The notes under the pieces were generated by a model. That model worked only from the letters and a program-made list of their open reading frames with translations. It did no database searches and was not told the DNA's origin. Shown one piece after another: positions 46,990 to 58,015 of a stretch of 64,000 nucleotides of DNA. A program made the translations under genes and the position numbers. Source of the stretch: Aselliscus stoliczkanus (lineage: Eukaryota > Chordata > Mammalia > Chiroptera > Hipposideridae); NCBI GenBank assembly GCA_033961575.1, contig CM066732.1, forward strand, positions 108,564,687-108,628,686, read 5' to 3'. How positions within the stretch are numbered: position 1 is the stretch's first letter; every line of letters starts with the position of its first letter.

Positions 46990-47905
46990 ATTTTTTCCTT
47001 TACATGTTTATTTTTCCATATAAAATAGGACAACTATACTACAAAAATTTGGAAAATAGCCCCAGCCTAATGCAGCCATAATGAACATTTTAGTGCATTT
47101 CCTTCCAGTCTTTTTTTTTTTTTTTTTTTTTTACAGATTTTTATTGGGGAATTGGGGGAGGAGAACAGACAAGTTGCTGTCCTTCTGTTTTTCAGTCTAG
47201 TTGTGGAGGACATTGCTTCACTGGCCTGTGTGGGTATCATCATTGCTGTCTTCCCGGATGAGGCAGATTGGTCACTGGCCTCTGGACAGCCGCTCACAGT
47301 GGCTATTGGCAGCTCACGCTGGCTGCCGGCCACTCACTGTAGCCTATGGCAGCCCCACTGCAGCAGGGGCTGCAGCTATGCCGTCCCGGGGACTCACAGC
47401 AGCCCAGCTCCAGGTGGAGCCTTTGTTCACCATCTTAGCTGTAGAGGGCAGTGTCACTGGCCCTCATGTGTGGGATCCGAACCGGGGCTGCTGGCATCCC
47501 AAAACCAGCTCTTAACCAATGCGCCACTTGGCTATTCGGCCGGCCCACCTTGCAGTCTTTTTTAGTCTGTGTTTTTTAAAGATAATTACAATCCCAGTGT
47601 TTATGTGATTTTTATATATGCTTTGTTGTCACTTAACATTAGAATAAGCATGTTTTCTGATATTAGGTAATCTTTATCATTTTTAAAAATGCTGCATAAC
47701 AACCCATTGAGTGAATCCCATTGGTTAATTACTAGCTCTATATTATTGGACATCTAGAATTCTAAATGTTGATTTCCTACAACGAATACTTTTGTATCTG
47801 TAGTTTTTTCTATATTTCATATTTTTTGCTTTGACTAGATGACCAGAAGTGGAATTAACTGAGGAATAAAGTGAAAAAATTGCTTTTCTGAAGGATTTAC
47901 CAATA
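46990..47905 (-). mobile_element. Old L1-like fragment split by a long SINE
   Basis: Left part 46990-47100 ('tgcagccataatgaacattt') and right part 47564-47905 ('aaatgctgcataacaaccca', 'attggacatctagaattcta', 'gaccagaagtggaattaact') read as the reverse complement of an old LINE. The SINE at 47117-47547 with its target repeats sits between. Confidence 0.6.
47117..47547 (-). mobile_element. Long SINE, best-preserved copy, minus strand
   Basis: On the minus strand: head GGGCCGGCCGAATAGCCAAG, B box GGTTCGGATCC, ATGAGGGCCAGTGACACTGC shared with the short SINE, a ~300-bp body with repeats of GCTGCCGGCCAGTG-like units, and the end CCCCAATAAAAATCTGTAAA plus a long A-tail. Target repeats CCTTSCAGTCTTTTT lie at 47101-47115 and 47548-47562. 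It interrupts an older L1-like fragment. Confidence 0.85.
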
Positions 47906-49805
47906 TGCGTGGACAACAACAACATACAAATACGGTGGTTCCACCAGTTCCCCCACCCCTCCTAATTAGCCTGTCTTCCTGAATAATAGACTAACTTCTT
48001 TCATCATGTTAATCTCCTTTTGTATTGGTAATGAGATTTATATGATGTCCTTTTGTGACTTGTCTACTATTGTCCTTTTCATTTTTATCTATAAGGCTAG
48101 TGTGTTTTTAAGTAGCATACAATAAAAAACATGAATAGTATAATAGAGTAAAACAGTGAAAAATAACTGCTGCACCCTTGACCCAGTTTCTCCAATGTCG
48201 ACTCAGAAGCAACCACACTTCCTACTTTTTTTTGTTTCTTCCAAGCCAACTTCTCGATGTTTTATACAGGCCCCAGAATTTATGTGTTGCACTGGACACA
48301 TTTATAAAAAAGCAAATGACAGCAACTTGGGATTTATAAAAGATGAGGTGTGTGTGGGCCCCAGGAGCACCCTCCACCCCAGGCTGAACTCCTCCCCAGC
48401 TTTCTCCACAATGAAGGGGCCTTTGGACTGCTCACCAGAAGGGTTATATCCAGGACTCATGGGTCAGTGAGGTGATCCTGAAGGGAAGGCTGGCCACAAA
48501 CTGTTGGTTTTTTCAGTGACTACACCATCAAATACATGAGGGAGCTTCAAGTTCAAAGGCCCAGGTCTATCTGAAGAGGCCTAGGCCTTCTAAAGGGATC
48601 CAGGCACCCACATCCCTGAGCCTGGACATCCCTAGGACTCTATGTGTTCGAGCCCTAGGTTGTGACCCTGCTGATCCCAGAATACTGGGCGGACTGTCCT
48701 TTCCCATTTGCCCACTCAGTGTTCACTATCTCTTGCTCCCTATTTTGATGATCATTTTCTGCTTTACACACATTTTTCTATGAGGGGAGGGGCGGTCCTA
48801 GATTCAGGTTCTTTTTCTAGGGCACCCACTGCCCCCACCCCAGTGTTAGGATACTTATTGGGGAGGGCAATGAGGATGAGGACCACTGGGGCAAGTGGCT
48901 GGGGGGAAGAGAAATTACAAGTTGACCCTGTCTTCCAGAGATGACAACAGATATGGACCAAAGTCTCAGGGCCTGTGGGAGGTGGCATTTTCAACTAGGT
49001 ATTAGGGGTGGTTGCCGGGGTGTTGTTCTCCTAGGGCTCCTGTTTTGTTAGATGGGCTTCTTCAGGGAGACGAAGAGGCTGATGGAGGGGAAGGCTTCAC
49101 AGGGCTACATGCAGTGAGTCCTAGCACAACAGCTGCTTTGCCCAGCAGGTGGAGTTGCTGGCCTCTTCTGCCCCTGATGTGAAATGGTAGAATTGTGGGT
49201 ACTGGGCATCCACGGCCCTCCCATCTACAGTGGAGTCCCAAAGAGGCTTTGGACAATACCAACCTTGGTCTTCCCAGCCTAGCCCAGGTTATCTGAAGCT
49301 CCTAATTATTCTTATGTTGCAATGTTTGCATTGCACTGGTTTTAATTACGACATTCGTTGTGAGCTGCTATTTTGTGAGAAACCAAAGTTATTCATTTAT
49401 ATTTTTCAAAGAACATTTGCTGTGCACCAACTCTGCACTGGCCTACATTGAGATGAGTTGGACTTAGTCCCTGGACTCAAAGGGATAGGAAATGTCCACT
49501 AAGAACTGAAAAATCAGAGTCTAAAGCACTAAAGGAGAGGTATAGGTGAACTGTGAGTGGTTCCTGGTGGGAAAGACTGTTATTGCCTGGGGCAGTTTGG
49601 GAAGGCTACATGGAGGAAATGGTGTTCGAGAGGGCCTTAAAAATGGTTGCAATGTTTTAGAATTTTTTATTTTGAAATTTTAATTTTACAGGTGGGTGCA
49701 TTTTTGGCTGGTGGAAAGAACAGAGTGAACTCATGGAGGCAGGCCGGATTCAGAGAACAGCCAGTTGCATGAGAGTCTGGATAAATGAAGTGGAGGAATG
49801 ATTGG
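47906..49805. other. Intergenic, no gene seen
   Basis: Unique-looking intergenic sequence. The open frames are short and dissimilar to known families. I recognise no strong repeat. Confidence 0.6.
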
Positions 49806-49815
49806 AGGTGAGTTT

Positions 49816-49940
49816 AGTTTTTTTTTTTTGTTTGTTTTTTTTGAGGGCAGTGTCACTGGACCTCATATGTGGGACCCGAACTGGGGCCGCTGGCTTCCCA
49901 AGCCAGTGCTTAACCACCACCACGCCACTCGGCCGGCCCA
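49816..49940 (-). mobile_element. Short tRNA-derived SINE, minus strand
   Basis: The reverse complement shows GGGCCGGCCGAGTGGCG, GCTTGGGAAGCCAGCGGC, B box GGTTCGGGTCC and GGTCCAGTGACACTGCCCTC, followed by an A-rich tail interrupted by C (plus-strand T run at 49818-49842). Target repeats AGGTGAGTYT lie at 49806-49815 and 49941-49950. Confidence 0.88.
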
Positions 49941-50251
49941 AGGTGAGTCTGGAAAACAGTTTTAGGACTATGTTTTTGGAGGATCTTGAATGCTGCTCCC
50001 AGAAAGAGGGAAGCAGTGTGTGTCTATAAGCAGGAGATTCTAGATAAACAAACAAACAAACAAAACCCAGAAGAGCTGGGTTCTTGTCCTTTTTAAGAAG
50101 GAGATGAGTAATTTTTTAAAAGTGTCCAATGATATTTGGTTCTGAGAAAAGGTATGATCCTTGATTATCAGTAAGGAGAATCAACTCCCAATTGAGAATT
50201 ATCTGATTATGCATGTTAAACACCCCTGGGTACAAGTCGCTGTTTAGTCTA

Positions 50252-50400
50252 AACCAGTGATTGCCAAATAGGGGCGTGCATCAGAATCACCTGGCGAGCA
50301 TGGTAAAACATAGACTGCTGGCCTCACTTTCAGGATTTCTAGGACAGCCAAAAATCGGATGCCAATGCTTCTGGCCTAGGGACTACACTGAGAACCTGCG
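50252..50400. mobile_element. MER5-like hAT fragment
   Basis: CCAGTGATTGCCAAATAGG, 'gtgcatcagaatcacctggc', 'acatagactgctggcctcac' and 'actacactgagaacctgcgg' follow MER5A from end to end. Confidence 0.7.
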
Positions 50401-51960
50401 GATTAAATGTCCTACCTGACCTATCTCAGTAGATCCACAGGGTGGCAGCAGAGAGCACGGCAGTCACGGCACTGGCCAAACCTGGCGGGCTTAGGCAGAG
50501 GTAGTGGAGGGCTGTTTCTGGGAGCCTTTAATGAAGGTCTTGGCACCAAATGACCTCACAAACAAACCACAACAGCAAGCTCTCCAACATGCAAAGATGC
50601 ATTGTAGAAGGCAGTGCTTGGTGACTTAGATTTTGTCCCTTCTTCCGGATGTCCCCACTCCCAACTCTACCCCAAGCACCCTCTGCTAGGCCCTCAGCAC
50701 TCTCAACTAGGAGCGGAATATACCTTTCAATCTCACTTCCAGCAAGGTTTCTGTCTGAGTGTAAGGTGAACTAGAGCTTAGAAAGGGAACTGTTTCATCC
50801 AGAATAGACAGGGTAGGCTGTGGTCATGGGGTCCTCTTGATATCCCCAAACCACACCTCACTGTGCACTGCCCACTGTGTCTCAGCAGAGACCACCCCCT
50901 GACCAAGACGCAAGGCTGGAATTAGCAAGGTGCCATCCTGAGATGGCATCCTGCCACTTTCCCTCTATCCCCTCCCCCTGCCAGATGTCTGCAATGCCTG
51001 CTCCTTCATGCAGAGTTGTCCCTGTCAGCAGCTGCAAGGGCCATTTGGTTTACATTAACCCTTTCAGGAATGGACACAGAGCCCTAATAGTGATCAGCTA
51101 CACACACTGTCTGTTAGTTGTTCGATGAAGGACGTCATCCCTTCTTGGGATGTGACTATTCAATCCACCAGTAGCCAAAACGGTCCTCATGCTTCAAGGC
51201 TCAGCACAAATATGAACACATATGAAGACTTCCCTGATCTTTCAAATCCAAATTACTCCCTTCTCTGGGCTCACAGCCCTTTGCTCTATTGTAGCTCTTC
51301 CCAGATTGTGGTTAGTTGATTATAGTTGTTTTTCTGTACACCACTGGGTGCTGAGCTCCTCTAGGGCAAAGACTGCCGTCTCATTACTCATCTTTGTAGG
51401 AGATACCTCGTAAATGTTGATGGAATCAAAATGACTTTTGTTTGTCTCACATTTTGATAAATGATCAGGGCTGTATTTACCTAAACTTTATGATTTAGTA
51501 AACTGAAAGCCTATTTCCGTTGGACCTTTCTCCTCCTAGACTGAATAGATTTAATAGTTTTACTTTTACATCATCAGGCAACCCTCCACTCAAGGATGAA
51601 TAATAAGTCTAATAAATCTATAGGTTTCTAAGTTAATTTGTGAATCATTGAGAAAGAATACACCCTGTTCTGGTCAAAAGGTGACAAATGGAGTTAACTT
51701 TAATCATAGAAGGACAGAGTGAAGCATGCCTTCTGCTAATGACTTATTTTCCCTGTCAATATTTTTCTCTAGTTCTTTCTAGTCTATTCTGCTTAAGATA
51801 TTTATTCTCTTTTGCTATATGCTTGAGATCAAATACCAGTTATTTTTATCTTAATTTATTTAATATTGATAGCATTTTCTAATATTTTAAAGCATTATTC
51901 TAATGTTTTTGAACATTTTTGAACATTCTGAACATCTTTTGAAATCATTATATATTATTC
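50401..51960. other. Intergenic, no gene seen
   Basis: No exon or strong repeat recognised; AT-rich toward the right end. Confidence 0.6.
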
Positions 51961-51979
51961 TATAATGTATAGAAAATAC

Positions 51980-52104
51980 TTCGGGCTGGCCGAGTGGCGT
52001 GATAGTTAAGCTCTGGCTTGAGAAGCCAGCGGCCCCGGTTCGGTCCCACATATGAGGGCCAGTGACACTGCCCTCAAAAAATAAATAAATAAATAAATAA
52101 ATAA
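51980..52104 (+). mobile_element. Short tRNA-derived SINE with (AAAT)n tail
   Basis: Same head and GGGCCAGTGACACTGCCCTC end. The B-box region is shortened by a base (GGTTCGGTCCC). The A-tail has become an AAAT microsatellite (about 52082-52106). Exact 11-bp target repeats ATAGAAAATAC lie at 51969-51979 and 52105-52115. Confidence 0.88.
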
Positions 52105-52292
52105 ATAGAAAATACACTTTACCTAATTCTTACAGGCAATATTTTCTTTGTTATTTAGGATTATTTTCTTGGAATAGTATTCCGAAATTGGAATTATTGT
52201 ATCAGATGCTTTTATTGTGTGTTCAAGTGGAATCTTTATTAACTTCTTCACTTAAATAATTTGTGTTCATTGTTAAGAAAATACAGAGAGGT

Positions 52293-52323
52293 AAATAATA
52301 ATAATAATAATAATAATAATATA
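52293..52323 (+). repeat. (TAA)n microsatellite
   Basis: About nine or ten TAA units. Confidence 0.97.
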
Positions 52324-52574
52324 ATATGAATGAGAAGGAGGAGGAGAGGGAAAAGAAAGTCACCGTTGGTTTCACTATCTAGAAATACGTATTTTTATAT
52401 ATATTGTCTTGGCTTTTTTGCTCTCTGTGTATGTTTATTTTATAAAATTTGGAATCATATTTGTACTATTACATAACCTGTTTTTCAAATTATCATGAAA
52501 TTTTCTATGTATAAAACTTATTTCCTCAATACAGTTTTAACAGCTGCGCAGTATTCCATGGACTAATAATAATA

Positions 52575-52725
52575 GTTAACATTTATTTTGTACTTAATAT
52601 ATTCTAGGAGGTTACATACATAAGATCATTTAAATCCTCACAATAACCCTATAAGACAGGTATAATCATTCTCTGCATTTGAACAAAAAGAAAAATTCAG
52701 GCATAGAAAGGTTAAATATTATAAC
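52575..52725. mobile_element. MIR-like fragment
   Basis: 'taaatcctcacaataaccct', 'ataagacaggtataatcatt' and 'ggcatagaaaggttaaatat' match MIR. Confidence 0.6.
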
Positions 52726-52963
52726 TTACCTAATTATAAGGATATTGTAAATGTATATGAACCAATAGTCTGTTGTAAGACATTTCTTTTTTGTTTGCTG
52801 TCATAAGTGACATTGCTATTAATTCATTGAACAAATATTCATCCAGCTCCCACATGTGTTGAGTGTTTTGCTAGATGCTGTATATACCTGAGTAAAATTG
52901 TCAGGAGAAGGTAGGATTGGTTGGGAAGAGACCCATCTGAAAGGCTCCTGGCATCAGGCTGGG

Positions 52964-53224
52964 GTTTTTATTTTGTTTTGTTTTGTTTTTTTATTTATTT
53001 ATATATATTTTTAATTAGCTTCAGGTGTACAACACAGTGCAATAGTTATACTTTTTACCCCTCAAAGTGACAACTCCCCTCCCCCATTCTCTCCTCCCAC
53101 TCCTCCCCCCCATATCATACTATCTATTACAATTCCTTTGACTCCCTTCCACCATATAATCCACATCCCGTGACTGTCTATATATTCAATTACAGTTGGC
53201 ATACAATATTATACAACATCAATT
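52964..53224 (-). mobile_element. 5'-truncated L1-like 3' end, minus strand
   Basis: A T-rich run (reverse A-tail) is followed by 'attagcttcaggtgtacaac', 'acagtgcaatagttatactt' and 'agttggcatacaatattata', which resembles the 3' end of lineage-specific mammalian L1. Exact 10-bp target repeats TCAGGCTGGG lie at 52954-52963 and 53225-53234, so the insertion boundaries are well defined. Confidence 0.75.
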
Positions 53225-53714
53225 TCAGGCTGGGTTTTCTCCATTGCGTGTCCTCACCTGGCTGAGAGGAACTCAACACTGTGACAGCAGCATCTGGCTT
53301 GGGGTGGTTCTGTCTCTTCCATCAGCATCAATATTTTCTTGTTCCATTTCCTTCTCCACACACCTGCCAGGGTGGGGCCTTGTGGAGTAGGCTTTCTTTC
53401 TTCCTGAAACAGGCAACCCAAACCAGAGGCTTTGTTGGAGGGTTGTTTCTGCACCTCTGATTCTGCTGTCTTGTCTATAATGAAAATATAATGAAAATAG
53501 ATGTGTTCATGGTTAGTTATTAAAGAAAAATGGCATTGGCTGCTCTTCAATGGCATAGTCTCCCACCCAGGTTATTCCACCCTGCTAGATCCCCACCCTT
53601 TCTTAGGTTATTTAGCAGTAGTCTATTTACAGATGTATATTTGCTGTATTGGGAGGGAAGCTAAGACCTTTCTGGGTACCAGACAGGAAATAAGCAGTCT
53701 TTGGGTTTTCATGT

Positions 53715-54350
53715 ATTTTTGTTTAATAACAGTTTTATTGAGATGTAATTTATATACCACATGATTCACCCATTTAAAGTGTTTAGTTCATTGGTTTTTA
53801 GTACATTCACAGAGTTGTACGACCATCACTACTACGTAATCTCAGAACATTTTCATCAGCCCCAAAAGAAACCCCATACCCATTGTCAGACATTCCTCAT
53901 TTCCCCCCACCCTCCCGACCCCCAACCCAGGTGTTGTCAGCCACTAATGAGCTCTCTATTTCTATGGGTTTTACTATTCTGGACATTTTCTTTAAATGGA
54001 ATCATACCGTATATAGTCTTTTGTGTCTGTCTTCAACTTAGCATGATCTTTTCAAGGTTTATTCACATTATACCATATATTGGTACTTCATTCTTTTTAA
54101 TAGATGGTAATAATCCATTGTGAGAATATACACATTTTGTTTGTAAATTCATCAGTTGATGAACATTTGAGTTTTTCTGCTGTTTGGCTATTATGGATAA
54201 TGTTTTGTGTGAACAAACTTATTGTGTGCACATACGTTTTCAATTTTTTTGGATATATACCTAGGGATGGAATTGCTGGGTCATAAGTCAACTGTATGTT
54301 TAACCTTTTGTGAAATTGCCAAACTGTTTTCCAGAGTGGCTGCATGATTT
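53715..54350 (-). mobile_element. Old L1 3'-region fragment, minus strand
   Basis: 'tattgagatgtaatttatat', 'ccatttaaagtgtttagttc', 'ggacattttctttaaatgga', 'ggaattgctgggtcataagt' and 'ccaaactgttttccagagtg' repeat the same region seen at 7918-8480. Confidence 0.85.
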
Positions 54351-55880
54351 TACAATAACCCCAGCCTTGTAGGAGGGTTTCACGCATTGTGTTTTTATTG
54401 CAATAACCATGACAGTCTCTAAAAGCCAGGCAGTCAGAAGCCAACTGGCCTATTGGCTCCCCAGCTCACTGTTCCAGAGTACAGAGGAAATTCTCAACTC
54501 AGCTATGATCTTTTTGCAAGACAAGTTGACAGGTATGTTAGGTCTTTATGTCTCATGATTGCATGTGTTGTTTAGGTAATTGTCCCTGGTGGCTCATAGT
54601 TTTCCTACTGATCCCTGACTTTTGTTGACACTGGTGACCTATGAGTCCAATGACTAATGCAGAAGCTCTATCACACTCATACCTAGAACCCCATTGCTTA
54701 GGACTAGTCATAACACTCTCTTTGTACAGTTCTTTTCAGTTTACAAAACACTATACTACTTCCTTTTCCTTCAGGGCCTTGTACTCCACTTTCAACGTTT
54801 TGGCCATACTAAAGCAAAGTCCTGCTAAGGTGTGTTAATGGCAATTAACTGTCACCAGGGAACTCACTGAGTCCTAATATGTGCCTAGAATAAATGAATG
54901 TGTAATGACGAGAGTGCCAGGCCCTACAACAGAGTAGAATAGCTTTTGAGGCCCTCTCAAATCTGGCCATAGAAGACTCCACCACTATACCCAGGCCAAC
55001 ATCATGGCATTGTTGTAGGAACGCAGTATCATGTTTAAACCAGAAGATTTTTCTGGATCTTTCTTCTTATACAAAGATCATTTTTGCAAAACCTAAGATT
55101 GGTGGCAGGATTTCACCAATTTTGCTTTGTTATTTTAATTTGCTAACATTGAATATGTAATAACTGAACACTTAAAAGAAGCAAAGAGTGGTGTTAAGCT
55201 CAGGATCAAGAAGCCTCTGGGGTTTATGGTTCTTCCACGAGGGCAATTCCTGTTTATGAGCACTTCTGTCTTTTCCATAAGCCAGTTCTCTATGCCTGAG
55301 AGAACATTCCTCACAACCATCACTTCTTCAAAAAGATAGCCTTTGCAAAAGCCTCTTGTCAAATTAACACCAACTGTCAATTTAACAGACCAGAGAAGGG
55401 TGTAACCTAGATAGACAGTGAGAGATGCTTAAAGTATGCAGGACCTTCTGAAAAGAGGGTCTGGATGGGGCTAAAAACTAGAACTTGTACGTTTGTACAT
55501 GAAACAGTTAGAGCCCCTCATCTTAGCAGAAGACTAGACATTAATTCCCTGAAGCTGCTGGCTTTAGGGAGTGACATAGCTGAGGACAGGGGTACTGTGC
55601 TATATAGGGGACTGAGTGATAGCCTGTACACTGAATGGTGAGCTCACTGGCCCCTCCCCCACCTGACTCCTAGATCACTGGCAGCCATGTTGTTGTCTTC
55701 TAGGCAGGAGCCTGAACGATTCCTTTCTGGAGAAGATGACTGGCTCAGAGCATAGAAATAATGGTGCTGAGGGCCAAGAGTTCCCCAATGAAAGTGCCTA
55801 GTCATTTACTCCGGTGAATCCCACATTTGGACCCTGCTCCCACACAAAGGGCTGCCCAACAGCTATTTAGTGCCCCGCTA
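54351..55880. other. Intergenic, no gene seen
   Basis: No coding exon was recognised. The right end may already belong to the LINE-like element that is clear from about 55900. Confidence 0.55.
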
Positions 55881-57318
55881 TCAAATATGAGTGGATAGCC
55901 AAAGATCATCAGGCATTTGAGAGAAACTGAGACAGAGACAAAAACAAAGAAAAAGAAAAAACCAAGAGGAACTCAGGAATTAGCTGGCAATTGAGACAGC
56001 AGAAGGAAACAATCATCACAGCACAACAAGGTCCTGTGATTGGTTGATCCCCAGAGAATACATACTCAAGCACAGGAAGTTGTAATCAGGGACCAGAAAA
56101 CAGGACTTCAATGTTTGAGAGCAGGAAGAAAATTAAAAGAATTAGAAATGAAGTTAAGGAAATCACGCAGAAAGTAGAATACTACAAATTAGATGGAAAA
56201 TAGGAGAGGAAACATAATAAAATTACAGGATCCATCCAGGCAATCTAACACCCAAATAATAGGAGTTCCATAGAGAGGGAACAGAAACTATGGAGAGGAG
56301 AAAGCTATCGAAGACATAATTCAAGAAAGTCCCTTATGTGTGAAGGACATGAATGTATAGATGGAAAAGGTCCACAGAGTGCCAAGCACAATACATGACA
56401 ATAGATCCACGTCAAGGCATGCAATCGTCAAATTTCAGACCATTAGGGGCAATGAGAAAACCCTAAAAGCTTCTGGGAAAAGGGAAAGGGAGATTAGGAG
56501 GAGTTAGAATGGAATCAGACTTTTCAAAAAAAAGCAACACCTAATGGTAGAAAACTATAGAGTAAGCCTTCAAAATTCTGAGAGAGAATGATTTTTTTTT
56601 TTATACCCAGAATTCTATATACATTAAAACCATCAACCAAGACAGTTTCAGAAATGCAAAGTTTTGAAAACTTTAGTTCCTGTTTACCCTTAGGGGTATT
56701 CCTCCAAAATTAGGGCATTATCTAAGAAAGGGGAAGACATAAGATAAAGGAAGAACGTGATCCATCCCGAGGTACACCCCAAGAATCCCCAGGATGGGGG
56801 TACGGGAAGCCTCAGGGTGGTGCTGTGGAAGTGGCCTGGAGAACAACCAGTCCAGGCTGGAGCAGGAGTTTGGAGAACTCAGCCAGGAAGTGGGGTGGGA
56901 GCTGTCTCCAGAAAAAGATGCCACTGATACAGGATGAAATCAGCTTTTGTTGTACTAAGATACTTCTACTTTTGAAGGAAAGTTAGTGATAAATTAGTAA
57001 TAAGTACATATAAAGTTAAGTAAATGAAAAAAAAGTGATAATTGTTAACTCCAGGAAAAACAAAAAGTTGTGTAACAAAGAAAATATTACTATATAGTGT
57101 ACTTCATAGCCTAATAAGCACATGGCAATAGGGTATAAGCATTGAATATTCATTTAACCAAAATTATGACATCACTCTGTTTGGAAAAAGGAGGAGGAGA
57201 AGTAGGCAGGGAGATTTAAGAGACCAAAACTTCAGCTTCCGTGTGGAAAGTTGATAGATAAGATCTAAACTCTAAACAAGGTCCAGATATAGCCATGTAA
57301 GTGTGTCGTTGGAATATA

Positions 57319-57577
57319 CAGCAGTCCCCCCTTATCTGTGGTTTCATTTTCCATGGTTTTAGTTACTCCCCTTCAACAGTTGTCCAAAAATATGAAATGG
57401 AAAATTCCAGAAATAAATAATTCATAAGCTTTAAATTGCATGCTGAATAGTGTGATGAAATTTCTCACTGCCTAACTCCATCCTGCCCGGGACATGAATC
57501 ATCCCTTTGTCTAGCATATCCATGGCATATAGGTGCCTGTTAGTCATTTAATGGCTGTCTGGATTGTCAGATTAGTC

Positions 57578-57610
<33 letters not shown>

Positions 57611-57832
57611 GAAAGTATATTCCCATATATTTATTACAGTGTATTATTATAATTGGTTTATTTTATTATTAGTTATTATTGTTAATCTTTTATGGTACCT
57701 AATTTATAAGTTAAACTTTATCATAGATAGAAAAAAAATAGTATATATAGAGTTTGGTACTATTGGCAATTTCAGGTATCCACTGGGGGTCTTGGAATGT
57801 ATTCCCTGCATATAAGGGGGTGTGTCTACCAT
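57319..57832. mobile_element. Tigger-type (Tc1/mariner) non-autonomous transposon
   Basis: It begins CAGTCCCCCCTTATCTGTGG and ends near GCATATAAGGGGGTGTGTCT, imperfect inverted ends. The inside has 'atggaaaattccagaaataa', 'gacatgaatcatccctttgt' and 'ccactgggggtcttggaatg', all phrases of a Tigger-derived MER family. No transposase frame remains. A GA microsatellite lies inside. It sits within the HAL1/L1-like element. Confidence 0.8.
57578..57614 (+). repeat. (GA)n microsatellite inside the Tigger-type element
   Basis: Eleven or more GA units followed by an impure A/G tail. Confidence 0.97.
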
Positions 57833-58015
57833 ATAGAGATAAATAAGAGAATGAACAGCTAAAAGAGTTAAAAGTGCTTATGTCTAAAGAGTGGGAATCT
57901 GGGTGTAGAGTATGAAGCAGTAGAATGCTTGTTTTCATTATGAAGCTTGTAGGACCACTGGACTTTTAAAACCATGTATATGTATAACTTTTATTTTTTT
58001 TAAATAAAGTCAACA

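Larger units (their letters stand above)
55900..58015 (+). mobile_element. HAL1/L1-like element, plus strand, interrupted
   Basis: Segments such as 'aatctaacacccaaataata', 'agtgccaagcacaatacatg', 'caaatttcagaccattaggg', 'accctaaaagcttctgggaa' and 'ccttcaaaattctgagagag' match the ORF1 region of old L1/HAL1 elements on the plus strand, with all frames broken. After the Tigger-type insertion (57319-57832) similar A-rich LINE 3' sequence resumes and ends in 'tttttttaaataaagtcaac'. HAL1 versus L1M is not settled. Confidence 0.7.
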
